DNA of 64,000 nt from the NCBI GenBank assembly GCA_036365145.1, contig JAEOAD010000004.1, forward strand, positions 48,080,001 through 48,144,000. The letters run 5' to 3'. A model generated the notes under the pieces. That model did no database searches and was not told the DNA's origin. It was given only the letters and a program-made list of their open reading frames with translations. The position numbers and the translations under genes are program-made. Each line of letters begins with the position of its first letter. Positions within the stretch are counted from its first letter, which is position 1. Below are positions 33,109 through 44,035 of this stretch, in pieces. The stretch comes from Orientallactaga sibirica (taxonomy: Eukaryota > Chordata > Mammalia > Rodentia > Dipodidae).

Positions 33109-33345
33109 AGGACTGGAGAGATGGCTTAGCAGTTAAGGCACTTGCCTGCAAAGCCTAAGGACTTAGATTCAACTCCCCAGAACCCACATAAGCCAGATGC
33201 ACATGGTGGCATATGCATCTGGAGTTTGTTTGCAGTGGCTAGAGGCCTTGGTGTGTCCATTTTCTCTCTCTTTTGCTTTCTCTCTCTTTGTCTCTCCCTC
33301 CCCCTCTCTAAAAAAAATAAATAAATAAATGTTTAAAAAAAAGAA
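33109..33345 (+). mobile_element. SINE-A at the ORF1/ORF2 junction of the old L1
   Basis: Flanked by aagaaagagag (from 33101 and about 33342). Confidence 0.95.
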
Positions 33346-33682
33346 AGAGAGATAAGAAAATACCAAACACTAAAAAAGCAATAAAAATGACAGGAATTAA
33401 TACACAACATTCAATAATAATACTGACTACAAATACTCTCATTTTCCCAATCAAAAGACACAGGCTAGCATACTGGATTCAAAGGCAGGATCGTTCTATT
33501 TTTTTTTTTTTTTTTTTGCCTTCAAGGAACACCCCTTATCATAAAATGCTGTCTTAGGGAAAGGATGGAAAATAGTATTCCAAGTAAATGGTGCTAGAAA
33601 ATCACTGTGTTCCTGTTCAAATATCTGAAAAAATAGACGTCAAACCAAAGGCAAAAGGGGTTGAAGATGATCAAAATACATT

Positions 33683-33726
33683 TTATGCCTGGCGTGGCGG
33701 TGCATGCCTTTATTCCCAGCACTTGG
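33683..33726 (+). mobile_element. B1 5' fragment
   Basis: 'cctggcgtggcggtgcatgc' to 'agcacttggg', then L1 resumes. Probably cut by a later deletion. Confidence 0.85.
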
Positions 33727-33810
33727 GTATCCTCTTTTCCATTCCTATTCAATATAGTGCTGGAAGTCTTAACTAAAGCAATAAGACCAGTAAATAAAAA
33801 GAGACATAAA

Positions 33811-33990
33811 TAGCCAGGCGTGATGACGCACACCTTTAATCTCAGCCCTTGGGAGGCAGAGGTAGGAGGATCACTGTGAGTTCAAGGCCACCCTGAGACT
33901 ACATAGTGAATTCCAGGTCAGCCTGAGCTAGAGTGAGACCCTACCTCGAAAAACCAAAAAAAAAAAAAAAAAAGAAAGAGAGAGAGAGAG
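33811..33990 (+). mobile_element. B1 SINE
   Basis: Flanked by agagacataaatag on both sides. Confidence 0.95.
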
Positions 33991-34064
33991 AGACATAAAT
34001 AGGAAAGGAAGAAAACAAAGTGTCCTTATTTATGATAGTACAATTCTATACATAAGACTCCACC

Positions 34065-34345
34065 AGGACTTGGGAGATGGCTCAGTAGATAAAGTCAAGA
34101 TCCTCAGTACCCACGTTAAATGCCAGGTGTAGCAATCTCCATGCTGAGGAGTAGAAATGGAATGCCCAGAACTCACTGACTAGCTAGTCTTGTTGACTCA
34201 GTGAGATCTGGGTTCAGTGGGAGACCCTATCTCAAACCATAATGTGGAGAATAATTGTGACAGACACCCAATGTTAGCCTCTGGCTTATACATATGTATG
34301 TATACACATATGAATACACATACACACATACACACCCGACACATA
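34065..34345 (+). mobile_element. B3 SINE in ORF2 of the old L1
   Basis: 'cttgggagatggctcagtag' head, 'gagaccctatctcaaa', 'ttagcctctggctta' and a CA-rich tail. Confidence 0.7.
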
Positions 34346-34504
34346 TACAGAGAAAAAGACTCCACCCAAAAACTCTTAGAGCTAATAAACACTTAGCAAA
34401 GTGGCTGGATACAAAATTAATGCTCAAAAATCAGCAGCCTTCATATATAAAACAGATGTGCTGAGGAAGAAATCAGGAAATATTCACAATCACCATAAAA
34501 AAGT

Positions 34505-34672
34505 ACCCTAGCCAGGAGTGGTGGCGCACACCTTTAATCCCAGCACTCGGGAGGCAGAGGTAGGAGGATCACTGAGAGTTTGAGGCCACCCTGAGACTAC
34601 ATAGTTAATTCCAGGTCAGCCTGAGCCAAAGTGAGACCCTACTCTGAAAAACAAAACAAAACAAAAACAAAA
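34505..34672 (+). mobile_element. B1 SINE
   Basis: Flanked by aaaaagtaccctag (34498 and about 34674). Confidence 0.95.
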
Positions 34673-34756
34673 AAAAAAGTACCCTAGAACAATTCTGACC
34701 ATGAAGTGAAAGATCTCTACAATGAAAACTATTTTGTTTGTTTGTATGTTTTGGGG

Positions 34757-34920
34757 GGGGTTGTTTTTGTTGTTTTGGTTTTTTCAGGTAGGGTCTCACT
34801 CTGGTCCAGGCTGACCTGGAATTAACTATGGAGTCTCAGGGTGGCCTTGAACTCTCTGCAATCCTCCTACCTCTGCCTCCTGAGTGCTGGGATTAAAGGT
34901 GTGTGCCACCATGCCCATTC
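34757..34920 (-). mobile_element. B1 SINE
   Basis: Antisense. With the next two elements it lies between aatgaaaact copies (34720 and 35281). Confidence 0.9.
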
Positions 34921-34944
34921 CCGACTTGTTTGTTTTGTTTGTTT

Positions 34945-35124
34945 TTAATTAATTAATTAATTTATTGATTTGCAAGCAGAGAGAGAGATAGAAGAGAGGC
35001 AGAGAGAGAGAGAATGGGCATGGCAGGGCCTCTAGGCACTGCAAATGAACTCCAGATTCATGTGCCCCTTGTGAATCTGGCTTACTAGGCAAACACCTTA
35101 ACTGCTAAGTCATTTCTCCAGCCC
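34945..35124 (-). mobile_element. SINE-A with deletion
   Basis: Antisense. Lacks about 35 bp around 'gggtcctggagaattgaacc'. Flanked by ttgtttgttttg. Confidence 0.85.
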
Positions 35125-35129
35125 CCTAT

Positions 35130-35279
35130 TTGTTTGTTTTGTGGGGTAGGGTCTTGTTCTAGCCCAGGCTGACCTGGAATTCACTATGCAGTCTCAGGCT
35201 GGCCTAAAATTCACAGCAATCCTCCTACCTCTGCCTCCTGAGTGTTGGGATTAAAGGCATGCACTGCCACACCCAGCTA
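35130..35279 (-). mobile_element. B1 SINE
   Basis: 'ggggtagggtcttgttctag' to 'gccacacccagct'. Confidence 0.9.
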
Positions 35280-35469
35280 TAATGAAAACTTTAAAGCACT
35301 CAATAGAGAAATTGAAAAAAAGACATTAGAAGGAGGAAAGATGTCCATGCTCGTTAATTGAAAGAATTAATATAGTGAAAATGGCTATCTTACCAAAAAT
35401 AATTTGCAGATTCAATGCCATCTCCATCAGAATTTCAATGCCATTCTTCAAAGAAATATAAAAATCAAT

Positions 35470-35644
35470 CTTTTTTTTTTTTTGGTTTTTTCATTTTTTG
35501 GTTTTTCAAGGTAGGGTCTCACTCTAGACCAGGCTGACCTGCAATTCACTATGTAATCTCAGGGTGGCCTCGAACTCATGGCAATCCTCCTACCTTTGCC
35601 TCCCGAATGCTGGGATTAAAGGCGTGCGCCACCACGCCCAGCTA
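35470..35644 (-). mobile_element. B1 SINE
   Basis: Flanked by caatctt on both sides; near-consensus sequence suggests a young insertion. Confidence 0.95.
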
Positions 35645-36543
35645 AGAAGCAATCTTAGAGTCATTTAGAAGCACAAAAAAATCCTCAGATATCCAGAGCA
35701 ATTTTGAATGAAAATAAACAAATAGATAAGCCTGGGGGTATTACCATACCAGTTATATTACAAAGCCATCCATAGTAACAAAAATAGCATGGAACACACA
35801 AAAACAGGTATATAAACTGCACAGACAATATAAAAATCAAAATAGAGATGTCTGAAAACAACTATAAACAGAACTACATCATATGACCCAGGTAGACATA
35901 CTACTCCTGACACATACTCAATTCCACATGATGGAATTTTACTCAGCTGCAAAGAAAATGAGGTTATGAGACTTATAGGAAAATGGATGGAAATGGAAAA
36001 TATATTGTGAGGTAACCCAGACTCAGAAAGCCAAACACTGCATTTTCTTTCTCAAATATAGTTTTGAATTTTTAGACATGTGGATTTAAGTGGGAATGAA
36101 TATATGTAGAGGCAGGAATCTGGAAAGGGGCCATGATGTGGCAAGAAGCACTAAAGGTGGGAGGGTAGAACCATGTGACATGAAAGTAGAGGAGGGAATA
36201 CCGGGAATGGAGAGGTTTAACGGAGGATGGAAAGATGGTAGAAAGAAGGGGGTAGAGGAAGTAAATTTAATCTAAGCAGGTATTGAAAAGCCATAAAGAA
36301 ACCTACTATTGTGTAAGCTAATTTAAGCTGGAGAGATAGTTTAGTTGGTTACATGCATGATAACCTGAGTTTGATCCCAAGAACCCAAAAAAGTTTGACA
36401 TGATGGTACAGGTTTATAATCCCAGTGCTGGTTTGGCAGAGACAAGATGATACCTGGGGCTCACTGGCCCAGCCAGTCTGGAGTTCTTGTAAGTTCCAGG
36501 TCAGTGAGAGACACTGCACTCTGCCTCAGAAAAGGTGGACAGC

Positions 36544-36648
36544 ATGCTCACTTGGGCAGCACATATAATGAAATTGGAATGATACAGAGATTAGCACGGT
36601 TCCTGCATAAGGATGATATGCAAATTTATGAAGTGCTCCATATTTTTT
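36544..36648 (+). pseudogene. U6 snRNA retropseudogene
   Basis: 'tgctcacttgggcagcacat', 'aaattggaatgatacagaga', 'ttagcacggttcctgc' and 'aaggatgatatgcaaattta' follow U6 snRNA from its first base to the T-run. A 3-bp loss near 'gagattagc' and about ten changes mark it as dead. The B3 host gives it no snRNA promoter. It carries a foreign 3' part and a duplication (see the composite entry). Confidence 0.95.
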
Positions 36649-36654
36649 CTTTTT

Positions 36655-36714
36655 TTAAAAACGTTTTATTTTATTTTTTTAATTATTTTTTTTTGGAGAG
36701 AGACACAGAGAGAG

Positions 36715-36746
<32 letters not shown>

Positions 36747-36996
36747 TGAGAGCGAGAGCGAGAGAGAGAGAGAGAGAGAGAGAGGAACACAAAGATGGGC
36801 GTGGCAGCAGTGTCTCAGCTGCTGCGAACGAAATCCAGATGTGTGCACCCACTTGTGGTCAAGAGCAGCATTGCTCCCTTGCGTCACTGCATCTGGCTAA
36901 ACGTGGGACCTGGAGATGGGAACCGCTGGAGATTGGAACCAGTGTTCTTAGGCTTAGGAGGCAGGCGCCTTAACCCCTAAGCCATCTCTCCAGCCC
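36655..36996 (-). mobile_element. SINE-B nested in the U6 tail
   Basis: Antisense, with a long interrupted (GA)n at 36717-36783. Flanked by ccatattttttct (36639 and 36997). Confidence 0.95.
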
Positions 36997-37190
36997 CATA
37001 TTTTTTCTAATAGCACATATCACATCAAACACCACACCACACGTACTCACATAAACACATACATACCCCAAAAAGTTAAAAAAAAAGGTGGACAGTACCT
37101 GAGGGATGACATCTGAAGTTATTCTCTGGCCTCCACATGTGTGCTCACACACACATACACATAAATAAAATTTAAAAAACTGAAAACACA

Positions 37191-37380
37191 GTATTGGAGA
37201 GATGGCTCAGCAGTTAAAGGCACTTTCTTGCAAAGCCTAACAGCCTGGGTTTGATTGCCCATTACCCTCATACAGCCAGTTGCACAAAGTGGCATATGTG
37301 TGTGGAGTTTGTTTGCAGTGGCAAAAGACCATGGCATACCCATTGTCTCTCTCTCTCTTATAAATAAAAGTATTTATATA
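37191..37380 (+). mobile_element. SINE-A
   Basis: 'tggagagatggctcagcagt' to 'ataaataaaagtatt'. Confidence 0.9.
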
Positions 37381-38419
37381 AATATATAATTTTTTTAGTT
37401 ATTTTATTTTTCCCTAAGTATAAACAATATCCCATGGTACTTCCCTCCCCTCACTTTCCCCTTTGAAACTCCACTCTCCATCATATCCCCTTCCCCCCTC
37501 TTAATCAGCCTTTTATTTTGATATCATGAGCTTTTTCTCCTATTATGATAGTATTGTGTAGGTAGTGTCAGGCACTGTGAGGTCATGGATATCCAGGCTG
37601 TTTTGTGTCTTGAGGAGCACATTGTAAGGAGTCCTACCCTTCCTTTGGCTCTTATGTTCTTTCCGCCCCCCCACCTTCCTCAATGGACCTTGAGCCTTGG
37701 AAGGTGTGTTAGAGATATTTCAGTGCTGAGCACTCCTCTGTCCCTTCTTCTCAGCACCATGATGCCTTTTGAGTCATCCCAAGGTCACCACCATCTGAAA
37801 AGAGAAGCTTCTCTAACCAAAAGTGGGTATGGACATTAGGAGAAGTGCTTACTGGGCAGTTTGGTGAACATAGTATATACATTTAGCATGACACCAGGAG
37901 ATGTTACACCCCTGGGCTCATGACTACCCCTGTTGTAGGTTTTCAGTATCAGGGATGTATTCCTTCCATGGAGCGGGCCTCCAGTCCAATTAGAGAGCGG
38001 TTTGTTTCCCCCATAACAGACATGCCACTATTGTACCTGTTGGCTCATTTGGCCTGGCTGGCCAAATTTAAGGCTTGCAGTGTCCACTGTTGAGTATCTC
38101 CACTGGTGATTTCTGTCTCTCCCATTAAACTGCATGCAGCATAGCTTTTTCCAGCTTTCTGTCAGCTGGTCCACATGGGGGAGGCTTTCAGCTCAGCTCC
38201 AGCAGGATTTCTCAGTGATCTTGCAGCCCAAGTATGTGAAGTCTCTAGCAATAGGGTCTTACCATCTATTACTGGTGGGACACCAAGAGCCTCAGCAATG
38301 GCCTTTAATGTTTTGGGGTATCTGTGACCTCCCTGGCCAACAACTCACTGGAATTGGATTGTAGCAATGAGTGTTCCATTGTCCAAAACAGTAGATTTCC
38401 ATATGACTTACCTATATCC

Positions 38420-38588
38420 TCTTAGATTTTTTTTGTTTTGTTTTGGTTTTTCACTGTAGGGTCTCGTTCTAGCCCAGGCTGAACTGGAATTCACTATGTA
38501 GTCTCAGGATGGCCTCGAACTCACGGTGATCCTCCTACCTCTGTCTCCCAAGTGCTGGGATTAAAGGCATGTGCTACTATGCCCAGCC
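38420..38588 (-). mobile_element. B1 SINE in the L1 3' UTR
   Basis: Flanked by cctcttagatttt (38408 and 38588). Confidence 0.95.
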
Positions 38589-38812
38589 CTCTTAGATTTT
38601 GATTAGCCCTCCTTCTACTGTTCCTTCACTCAATCCCTTCCCCTGACCTCACTTAGGTCTTTTCACCCTCATTAATCTGTTCTTCTACTTACATATATAC
38701 AATTAAGTCCTCCCCTCCCTCCTTCTCTATTTCCTTTATATCCCCTTTCTAGCTTACTGGCTTCTGTTACTGAGTTTTATTCCTATTCACATAGAAGTCC
38801 AATCATTTGTAG

Positions 38813-40240
38813 CTAGGATCCACATATGAGAGAGAACATGTGATGTTTGGCTTTCTGGGCCTGGGTTATTTCACTAAGTACAATCCTTTCCAGATCCATC
38901 CATTTTCCTGCAAATTTCATAATTTCATTTTTCTTTACCACTGAATAGAACTCCATTGTGTAAATATGCCACATCTTCATTATCCACTCCTCAGTTGAGG
39001 GACATCTAGGCTGGTTCCATTTCTTAGCTATTGTGAATAAAGTGTCAATAAACATGGTTGAGCAAGTATCTCTAAGGTAGTGAGATGAGTCCTTAGGATA
39101 TATGCCTAGAAGTGGTATAGCTGGATCATATAGTAAATCTATTTTTAGCTGTCTCAGGAACCTTCACACTGATTTCCATGATGGCTGGACCAGACTGCAT
39201 TCCTACTAACAGTGTAAAAGAGAGAGAGAATGGGCATGCCAGCAGCCTCTCAGCCACTGTGAACAAACTCCAGACAAGTGCAACCCCTTGGAGGCAAGTA
39301 CAGTATTGCACCCTTATGTCATTTTGCATCTGGCTAAACGTGGAACCTGGAGACTTGAAAGGGCATTCTTAGGCTTAGCAGACAGGCATCTTTACTACTA
39401 AGCCATCTCTCCAGCCCTAGAGCATTTTTAAAAATGTTTATATGCCCTCTGTATATCTTCTTTTAGAACTCTCTATTTAGTTCCATAGTCCACTTTTTAA
39501 TTGGGTTGTTTGATTTCTTATTATTTAGTTTTTTGAGTTCTTTGTATATTTTGGATATTAATCCTGTTAGATGTATTGCTGGCAAAGATTTTCTCCCATT
39601 CTGTCAGTTGCCTCTTTGCTCTATTCACAGTGTCCTTTGCTGTACAAAAGCTTTGTAATTTCATGAGGTACCAGCAATTGATCTGTGGTTTTATTTCCTG
39701 AGCAATTGGGGTTCTATTCAGAAAGTTTGCCAAGATCAATATGTTGAAGGGTTTCCCCTACTTTTTCCTCTAGCAGTTTCTGAGTTTCAGGTCTGATATT
39801 AAGGTCTTTGATCCATTTGTACTTAATTCTTGTGCATGGGAAGAGATAAGGATCTATTTTCATCCTTCTACAGATACATATCCAGTTTTCCCAGTACCAT
39901 TTGCTGAAAAGGCTGTCTTTTCTCCAATGAATATTTTTGGCATTTTTGTCGAAGATCAGGTTGCTATAGCTACCTGGACTTATATCTGGGTCCTCTATTC
40001 TGTTCCACTGATCTACATATCTGTTTTTGTGCCAGTACCATACTGTTTTTATCACTATAGCTCTGTAATATAGTTCAAAATCAGGTATGGTGATACCACC
40101 AGCCTTATTTTTGCTGCTCAAAATTGTTTTAGGTATTTGAGGTTTTTTTGTGCTTCCAAATGAATTTTTGGATTGTTTTTTCTATTTCTGTAAAGAATGT
40201 CATTGGAGTTTTTATGGGGATTGCATTAAATGAGTAGATT
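38813..40240 (-). pseudogene. L1 ORF2 C-terminal part
   Basis: Minus-strand frames: '[19 protein letters not shown]' (near 40230), '[20 protein letters not shown]' (40121 on), '[15 protein letters not shown]' (39739 on), 'STEEWIMKMWHIYTMEFYS' (39055 on). This is the region after the reverse transcriptase to the ORF2 end. Broken by a SINE-B, a frameshift around 39730 and stops. The reverse transcriptase core itself is missing. Confidence 0.9.
39214..39417 (-). mobile_element. SINE-B in L1 ORF2
   Basis: 'gagagagagaatgggcatgc' to 'ctctccagccct'. T-tail nearly absent. Confidence 0.85.
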
Positions 40241-40642
40241 TCAAGAAGTTGATATTGGGGACTTCCAGTTAAGATGGTGGCAAAGGAACCATGCCAAAGC
40301 AGCCTATGGGAGAAAAAAAAATCCCAGCAAAATACACTTTTTTACTAAAAAGTGAAGGTGTGTAAGAAATTATCAACCACAGCAGAGAAGTAGGAGAAAT
40401 CCAGAGTGTCTAGAGCCCACAGAAGCAGGCAGAAGTGGAGGTACCCGGTTCGTGCGGCCACAGGCGCCAGGCTTGGCCTGAGCCACCAGAAAAGCCAGGT
40501 GAAGGGATTTTTCACTCACACTGGCCAGTAAAGGTCCTTGGTATACAAAGAAAGAAGTTAATAAAGTGAAAATAGCTTTGGCAAGCATCTGACATTGTCC
40601 ACTATAGGCTCAACACCAACATAAGTTATAAGAAAGAGGGTA

Positions 40643-40868
40643 GGGGCTGGAGAGATGGCTTAGTGGTTAAGGTGTTTGCCTGCGAAGCTTAAAGATCCCG
40701 GTTCGATTCTCCAGGACCCACGTAAAGCCAGATGCACAAGGGGCACATGCATCTGGAGATCTTTTGTAGTGGCTAGAGGCCCTGGCATGCCCATTCTCTC
40801 TCTGTCTGCCTCTCTTCTATCTCACTCTCTCTGCTTGCAAATAAATAAATTTAAAAAATTAAAAAAAA
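40643..40868 (+). mobile_element. SINE-A
   Basis: Flanked by aagaaagagggtag (40630 and 40869). Confidence 0.95.
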
Positions 40869-40967
40869 AGAAAGAGGGTAGTGTGCATGTTCAACTGACC
40901 CTCACAACCTACTCACATCCATCTAGCAGACTCCAGTGCTTGAAAACCCAGTAAGAAACCACTACAG

Positions 40968-41160
40968 GGGCTAGAGGGATGGCTTAGCAGTTAAGGCACT
41001 TGCTTGCAAAGCCAAAGGACCCAGGTTGGATACCCCAGTACCCACTTAAGCCAGATGCACAAAGTGGCGCATGCATCTGGAGTTTGTTTACAGTGGCTGA
41101 AGGCCCTAGTGTGCCCATCCTCTCTCTAAATATACCTGTTTCTCTCTCTGTTAAATAAAT
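40968..41160 (+). mobile_element. SINE-A
   Basis: Flanked by aagaaaccactaca (40953 and 41174). Confidence 0.95.
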
Positions 41161-41309
41161 ACAATTAAATTTAAGAAACCACTACAAACTTTAGTTTTTT
41201 TGCCCCTAGTGTTTTCAGTTTTTTTCATTTTTACTGTACTCTTAATCATGTTTTCCTTTATATTGTTTTAAATCTTTATGTTTTCATTTTCTGTTTCGTG
41301 TATTACACT

Positions 41310-42029
41310 TATATAATTTTTTTGCATATTTTTACATTGTTTGGCAATCTTTTTTCTTTTTTCCCTTTGTGTTTCTCCATTTTTCTTTTTAGTATGTTTT
41401 AATATTTCCTTAACTGTATCTTGTATTTAAAAAGAAGGTTTTATATTTTCATTTTTATTTCCCTTCTTACATTTACCTAAAATTTCTTATAAATAATTTT
41501 ATTATTGAGAAACATTTTATTTTTACCAATTTTTACTTTTTCTTGCTTTCTCTTTTCTCTTCCCCTCATAACATTCTTCCCTGCTCTTTTTTTTTTTCTT
41601 GTGTTTTTCAAGGTAGGGTTTTACTCTAGCCCAGGCTGACCTGGAATTCACTATGTAGTCTCAGGGTGGCCTTGACCTCAAGGCAATACTCCCTAGTGCT
41701 GGGATTAAAGGCATGCACCAGCATGCCTGGCTTCCTTGCTCTTCTTTTTCCTTTATTTTATTTAGCCTTTCTTCTCCTCTACCACCCTACTCTTCCTTTA
41801 TATTGCCCATGATTATTGCTACAGTTACCCTAAATAATTTTAATTGTACTTTATTTATTGTGTGTGTGTACGTGTTGTGTGGTGTTTTCATGTGTATCTA
41901 CAGATGCAGGCACTCCATGTGCATTACATGGAGAGCAACTGAGGAAGATACTAAAATCAACCTTTCCTTTCCATACATATACACCTACATATGCACAGGC
42001 ACCCCACATATATGTGCACCCACACACAT
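41310..42029. other. T-rich DNA with a B1
   Basis: Strongly T-rich (41310-41590), possibly old L1 5' DNA, then an antisense B1 (41590-41731) and a CA/TG-rich patch at 41860-42030. No gene seen. Confidence 0.4.
41590..41731 (-). mobile_element. B1 SINE with deletion
   Basis: Antisense; 'aaggcaatac' jumps to 'tccctagtgctggg'. Confidence 0.9.
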
Positions 42030-42367
42030 ATGAACCTGAATATATACATGTAAAAAATGACAGAGAAAAAAGGACATTTCAAGACAAGTACAATGTAAAG
42101 CAATCTCTGATCACTAAGCCAGCAGTGCAGAGGAGAATTAAAGAAATCCCACACACAGGAGAGGAAGAAAGACAATCTCAACCAGGAAAACACAGAAAAG
42201 AGGAAATTTCATGGGAAGAATAACTGAACAAAAGATAACTAAGACTTCATCATTTCTAGCATAGCGAACCAGCAAACTCCTAATATGACTAGGAAAGAAA
42301 AAATATAAAAACTAACACCAAAAAAAAAAAAAAAAAGGGCAGAAAAACAATCAACATAGTTACAGGA

Positions 42368-42476
42368 TTTAGCCAAGTGTGGTGGCGCACGCCTTTCATC
42401 CCTGTACTTAGGAGGCAGAAGTAGGAGGACTGCAGTGAGTTTGAGGCCACTCTGAGACTACATAGTGAATTCCAGA
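42368..42476 (+). mobile_element. B1 SINE, 3'-truncated
   Basis: 'agccaagtgtggtggcgcac' to 'gtgaattccag'. Confidence 0.9.
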
Positions 42477-42849
42477 AATGGTCTTACTGCTCCAATTAAA
42501 ATATGTAGGTTAGCTGATTGGATTTAAGGGGGAACAAGGTACAACTACCAACCATCTCTTGTATTTCAAAGAATGCACTTGACCAGCAGAGAAAGTCGTA
42601 GACTGAGAGTGAAAAGATAGAAGTGAAGTTACCAGGCAAATGAAAGCGAAAAAACAAGCCAGCATAGCTGCTCTGGTAAGTGCACTTTCCAGACAAAGTA
42701 AACTATAAAGAAAAATTAGAAGAGATAGAGAAGGTTGTTACATAGTAATAAAACGAACCAGCCATCATGAAGAGAGAACAATTGTCAATAAACCTGCAGC
42801 AAACAGTGGCGCTAGTAGCTTCTTCGGGGAAAGGGAAAGGGTGGTCGTT

Positions 42850-42982
42850 GAACAGAGTCTCACTCTAGTCCAGGCCAATCTGGAACTCACTCTGTAGTTC
42901 AGGCTGGTCTTGAACTCACAGTGATCCTTTTCCCTCAACCTCCCAAGTGCTGGGATGAAGGGCGTGAGCCACCACACCCAGT
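42850..42982 (-). mobile_element. Old B1 SINE
   Basis: 'agagtctcactctagtccag' to 'ccaccacacccag'. Confidence 0.85.
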
Positions 42983-43280
42983 TTCAGAGCTACTAGTTTC
43001 ACAGGACAATGACTAATGGACATCAGAGGACGACAGGTTCTGGTCTGATGAGAATGGCGACTTCAACACCTCAGTCTTATTAATAGGTCATCCAAACTGA
43101 AACCCAATAAATTTCAGTAAGTCTGCACCATAAATCAAATGAACTTAACAGATATTCACAGAATATTCCATCTAATGGTTGCAGAATACATATTCTTCTC
43201 AGTAGCCCATGGAAATTCCTCTAAAATGCATCACATTTTAGGCTATGAAGCAAGTCATAACAAATACAAAGGAACTAAAA

Positions 43281-43428
43281 TAGCCAGGCATGGGTGGTGC
43301 ACACTTTTTATCCCAGCACTCAGTAGGCTAAGGTAGGAGAATCACTGGGAGTTCAAGGGCAGACTGGGACTACAGAGTGAATTCTAGGTCAGCCTGGACT
43401 AGAGTGAGACCCTATCTGAAAAAAAAAA
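43281..43428 (+). mobile_element. B1 SINE
   Basis: 'agccaggcatgggtggtgca' with a one-base insertion, then an A-tail. Confidence 0.9.
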
Positions 43429-43599
43429 AAGTGAAATAATTTGTTGTATCTTAACAAATCCCAGTGGAAAAGAAGAGGATCAGCAATGGGTGGGAGACAG
43501 AGATGTGGAGGGTGCAGTAAATATGAGCAAGGTACATATGGGCATGAAAATGTCATAACAAAGCTAATCATTTTATACAGTGACTAAGAAAATTGATGA

Positions 43600-43740
43600 G
43601 CAGGGCCTAGTGGCATGCCATTATTCCCAGCACTTGGGAGGCAGAGGTAGGAGGATTACTGTGAGTTCAAGACTACATAGTGAATTCCAGGTCAGCCTGG
43701 ACTCTTCCTCACAAATAAAAAAAGAAAAGAAAGGGAAAGA
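43600..43740 (+). mobile_element. B1 SINE with deletion
   Basis: Flanked by agaaaattgatg / agaaaattaatg. Lacks 'gccaccctgag'. Confidence 0.9.
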
Positions 43741-43845
43741 AAATTAATGGACTAGATAAACAAATGAAGCACATTGATCTCTATGTTGATTTCTATCATC
43801 TTTAGCAGTCAGTTCTTTGAGAGAATTTCTGTTTTTTTGTTTCCT

Positions 43846-44035
43846 TCTTTAATAAGGAAAAAGAGGCAGATAGATAGATAGAGAATGGGTGCGCCAGGGC
43901 CTCCAGCCACTGTAAATGACTCCAGACCTATGTACCACCTTATGCGGCTGGCTTTACATAGGTGTTGGTGAATTGAACCTGGGTCCTTTGGCTGTGCAGG
44001 CAAGTGCCTTAACCACTAAGCTATCCCTCCAGTCC
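43846..44035 (-). mobile_element. SINE-A
   Basis: Contains (GATA)n instead of (GA)n at 43868-43882. Confidence 0.9.

Larger units (their letters stand above)
28820..36300 (+). mobile_element. Old L1, split by many later insertions
   Basis: Pieces in correct L1 order: ORF1 coiled-coil (28900-29320, 'ISELEDKVEELD'), ORF1 'MKRPHIG' to 29394; ORF1 end 32490-33100; ORF2 start 33360-33480 ('MTGINTQHS', 'PIKRHRLAYWI'); ORF2 RT pieces at 33540, 33725, 34000, 34370, 34680; later ORF2 at 35280-35470 and 35645-36030; 3' region to about 36300. Stops and frameshifts throughout. Insertions: B3, MaLR with nested solo LTR, three SINE-A, seven or more B1, a second B3. Confidence 0.8.
36531..37096 (+). mobile_element. 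U6 composite retrocopy with duplication
   Basis: Flanked by aaaaggtggacag (36531-36543 and 37084-37096). Between lie U6, then about 75 bp of unrelated CA/AC-rich sequence ending in A-runs (36998-37083), with a SINE-B nested in the U6 tail. Confidence 0.75.
36320..37190 (+). mobile_element. B3 SINE split by a U6 retrocopy
   Basis: Left part 36320-36543 ('ataatcccagtgctgg', 'ggctcactggcccagccagt'). Right part from 37097 ('ctctggcctccacatgtg') to a CA-rich tail. Broken at its AAAAGGTGGA motif. Confidence 0.8.
37397..40254 (-). mobile_element. Young L1, 3' half
   Basis: From the T-run (A-tail) at 37390, the 3' UTR (37430-38800, same family as 16340-17290), then ORF2 on the minus strand up to 40240. 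A B1 (38420-38588) and a SINE-B (39214-39417) are nested. Long intact stretches of ORF2 show that it is younger than the two plus-strand L1s. At 40254 it meets an L1 5' UTR in the opposite orientation. Confidence 0.9.
40255..41309 (+). mobile_element. L1 5' UTR, inverted relative to 37397-40254
   Basis: Begins 'gacttccagttaagatggtgg', a typical rodent L1 5' start (shown in part), then 'gcccacagaagcaggcag' and 'ggttcgtgcggccacagg'. Two SINE-A are nested. The right end is inferred from tatataattttttt at 41310-41323, identical to 37383-37396 at the other side of the whole L1. Confidence 0.65.
42030..43600 (+). mobile_element. Second old L1 (ORF1/ORF2 junction to endonuclease, 3' end)
   Basis: 42100-42300 matches an ORF1/ORF2 junction. 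ORF2 start 'APIKICRLADWI' is at 42490; endonuclease part 'TDIHRIFHLMVAEYIFFSVA' at 43145-43205 and 'MHHILGYEASHNKYK' after it, with the usual D of the D-H-I-L-G motif changed to H. 43430-43595 is 3' UTR ('gcatgaaaatgtcataac'). The reverse transcriptase is deleted. Confidence 0.75.

Noticed and set aside
36544..36648. Functional U6 snRNA gene
   Set aside because: Internal deletion and substitutions, no proximal sequence element or TATA upstream (a B3 lies there), and a retrocopy duplication around it.
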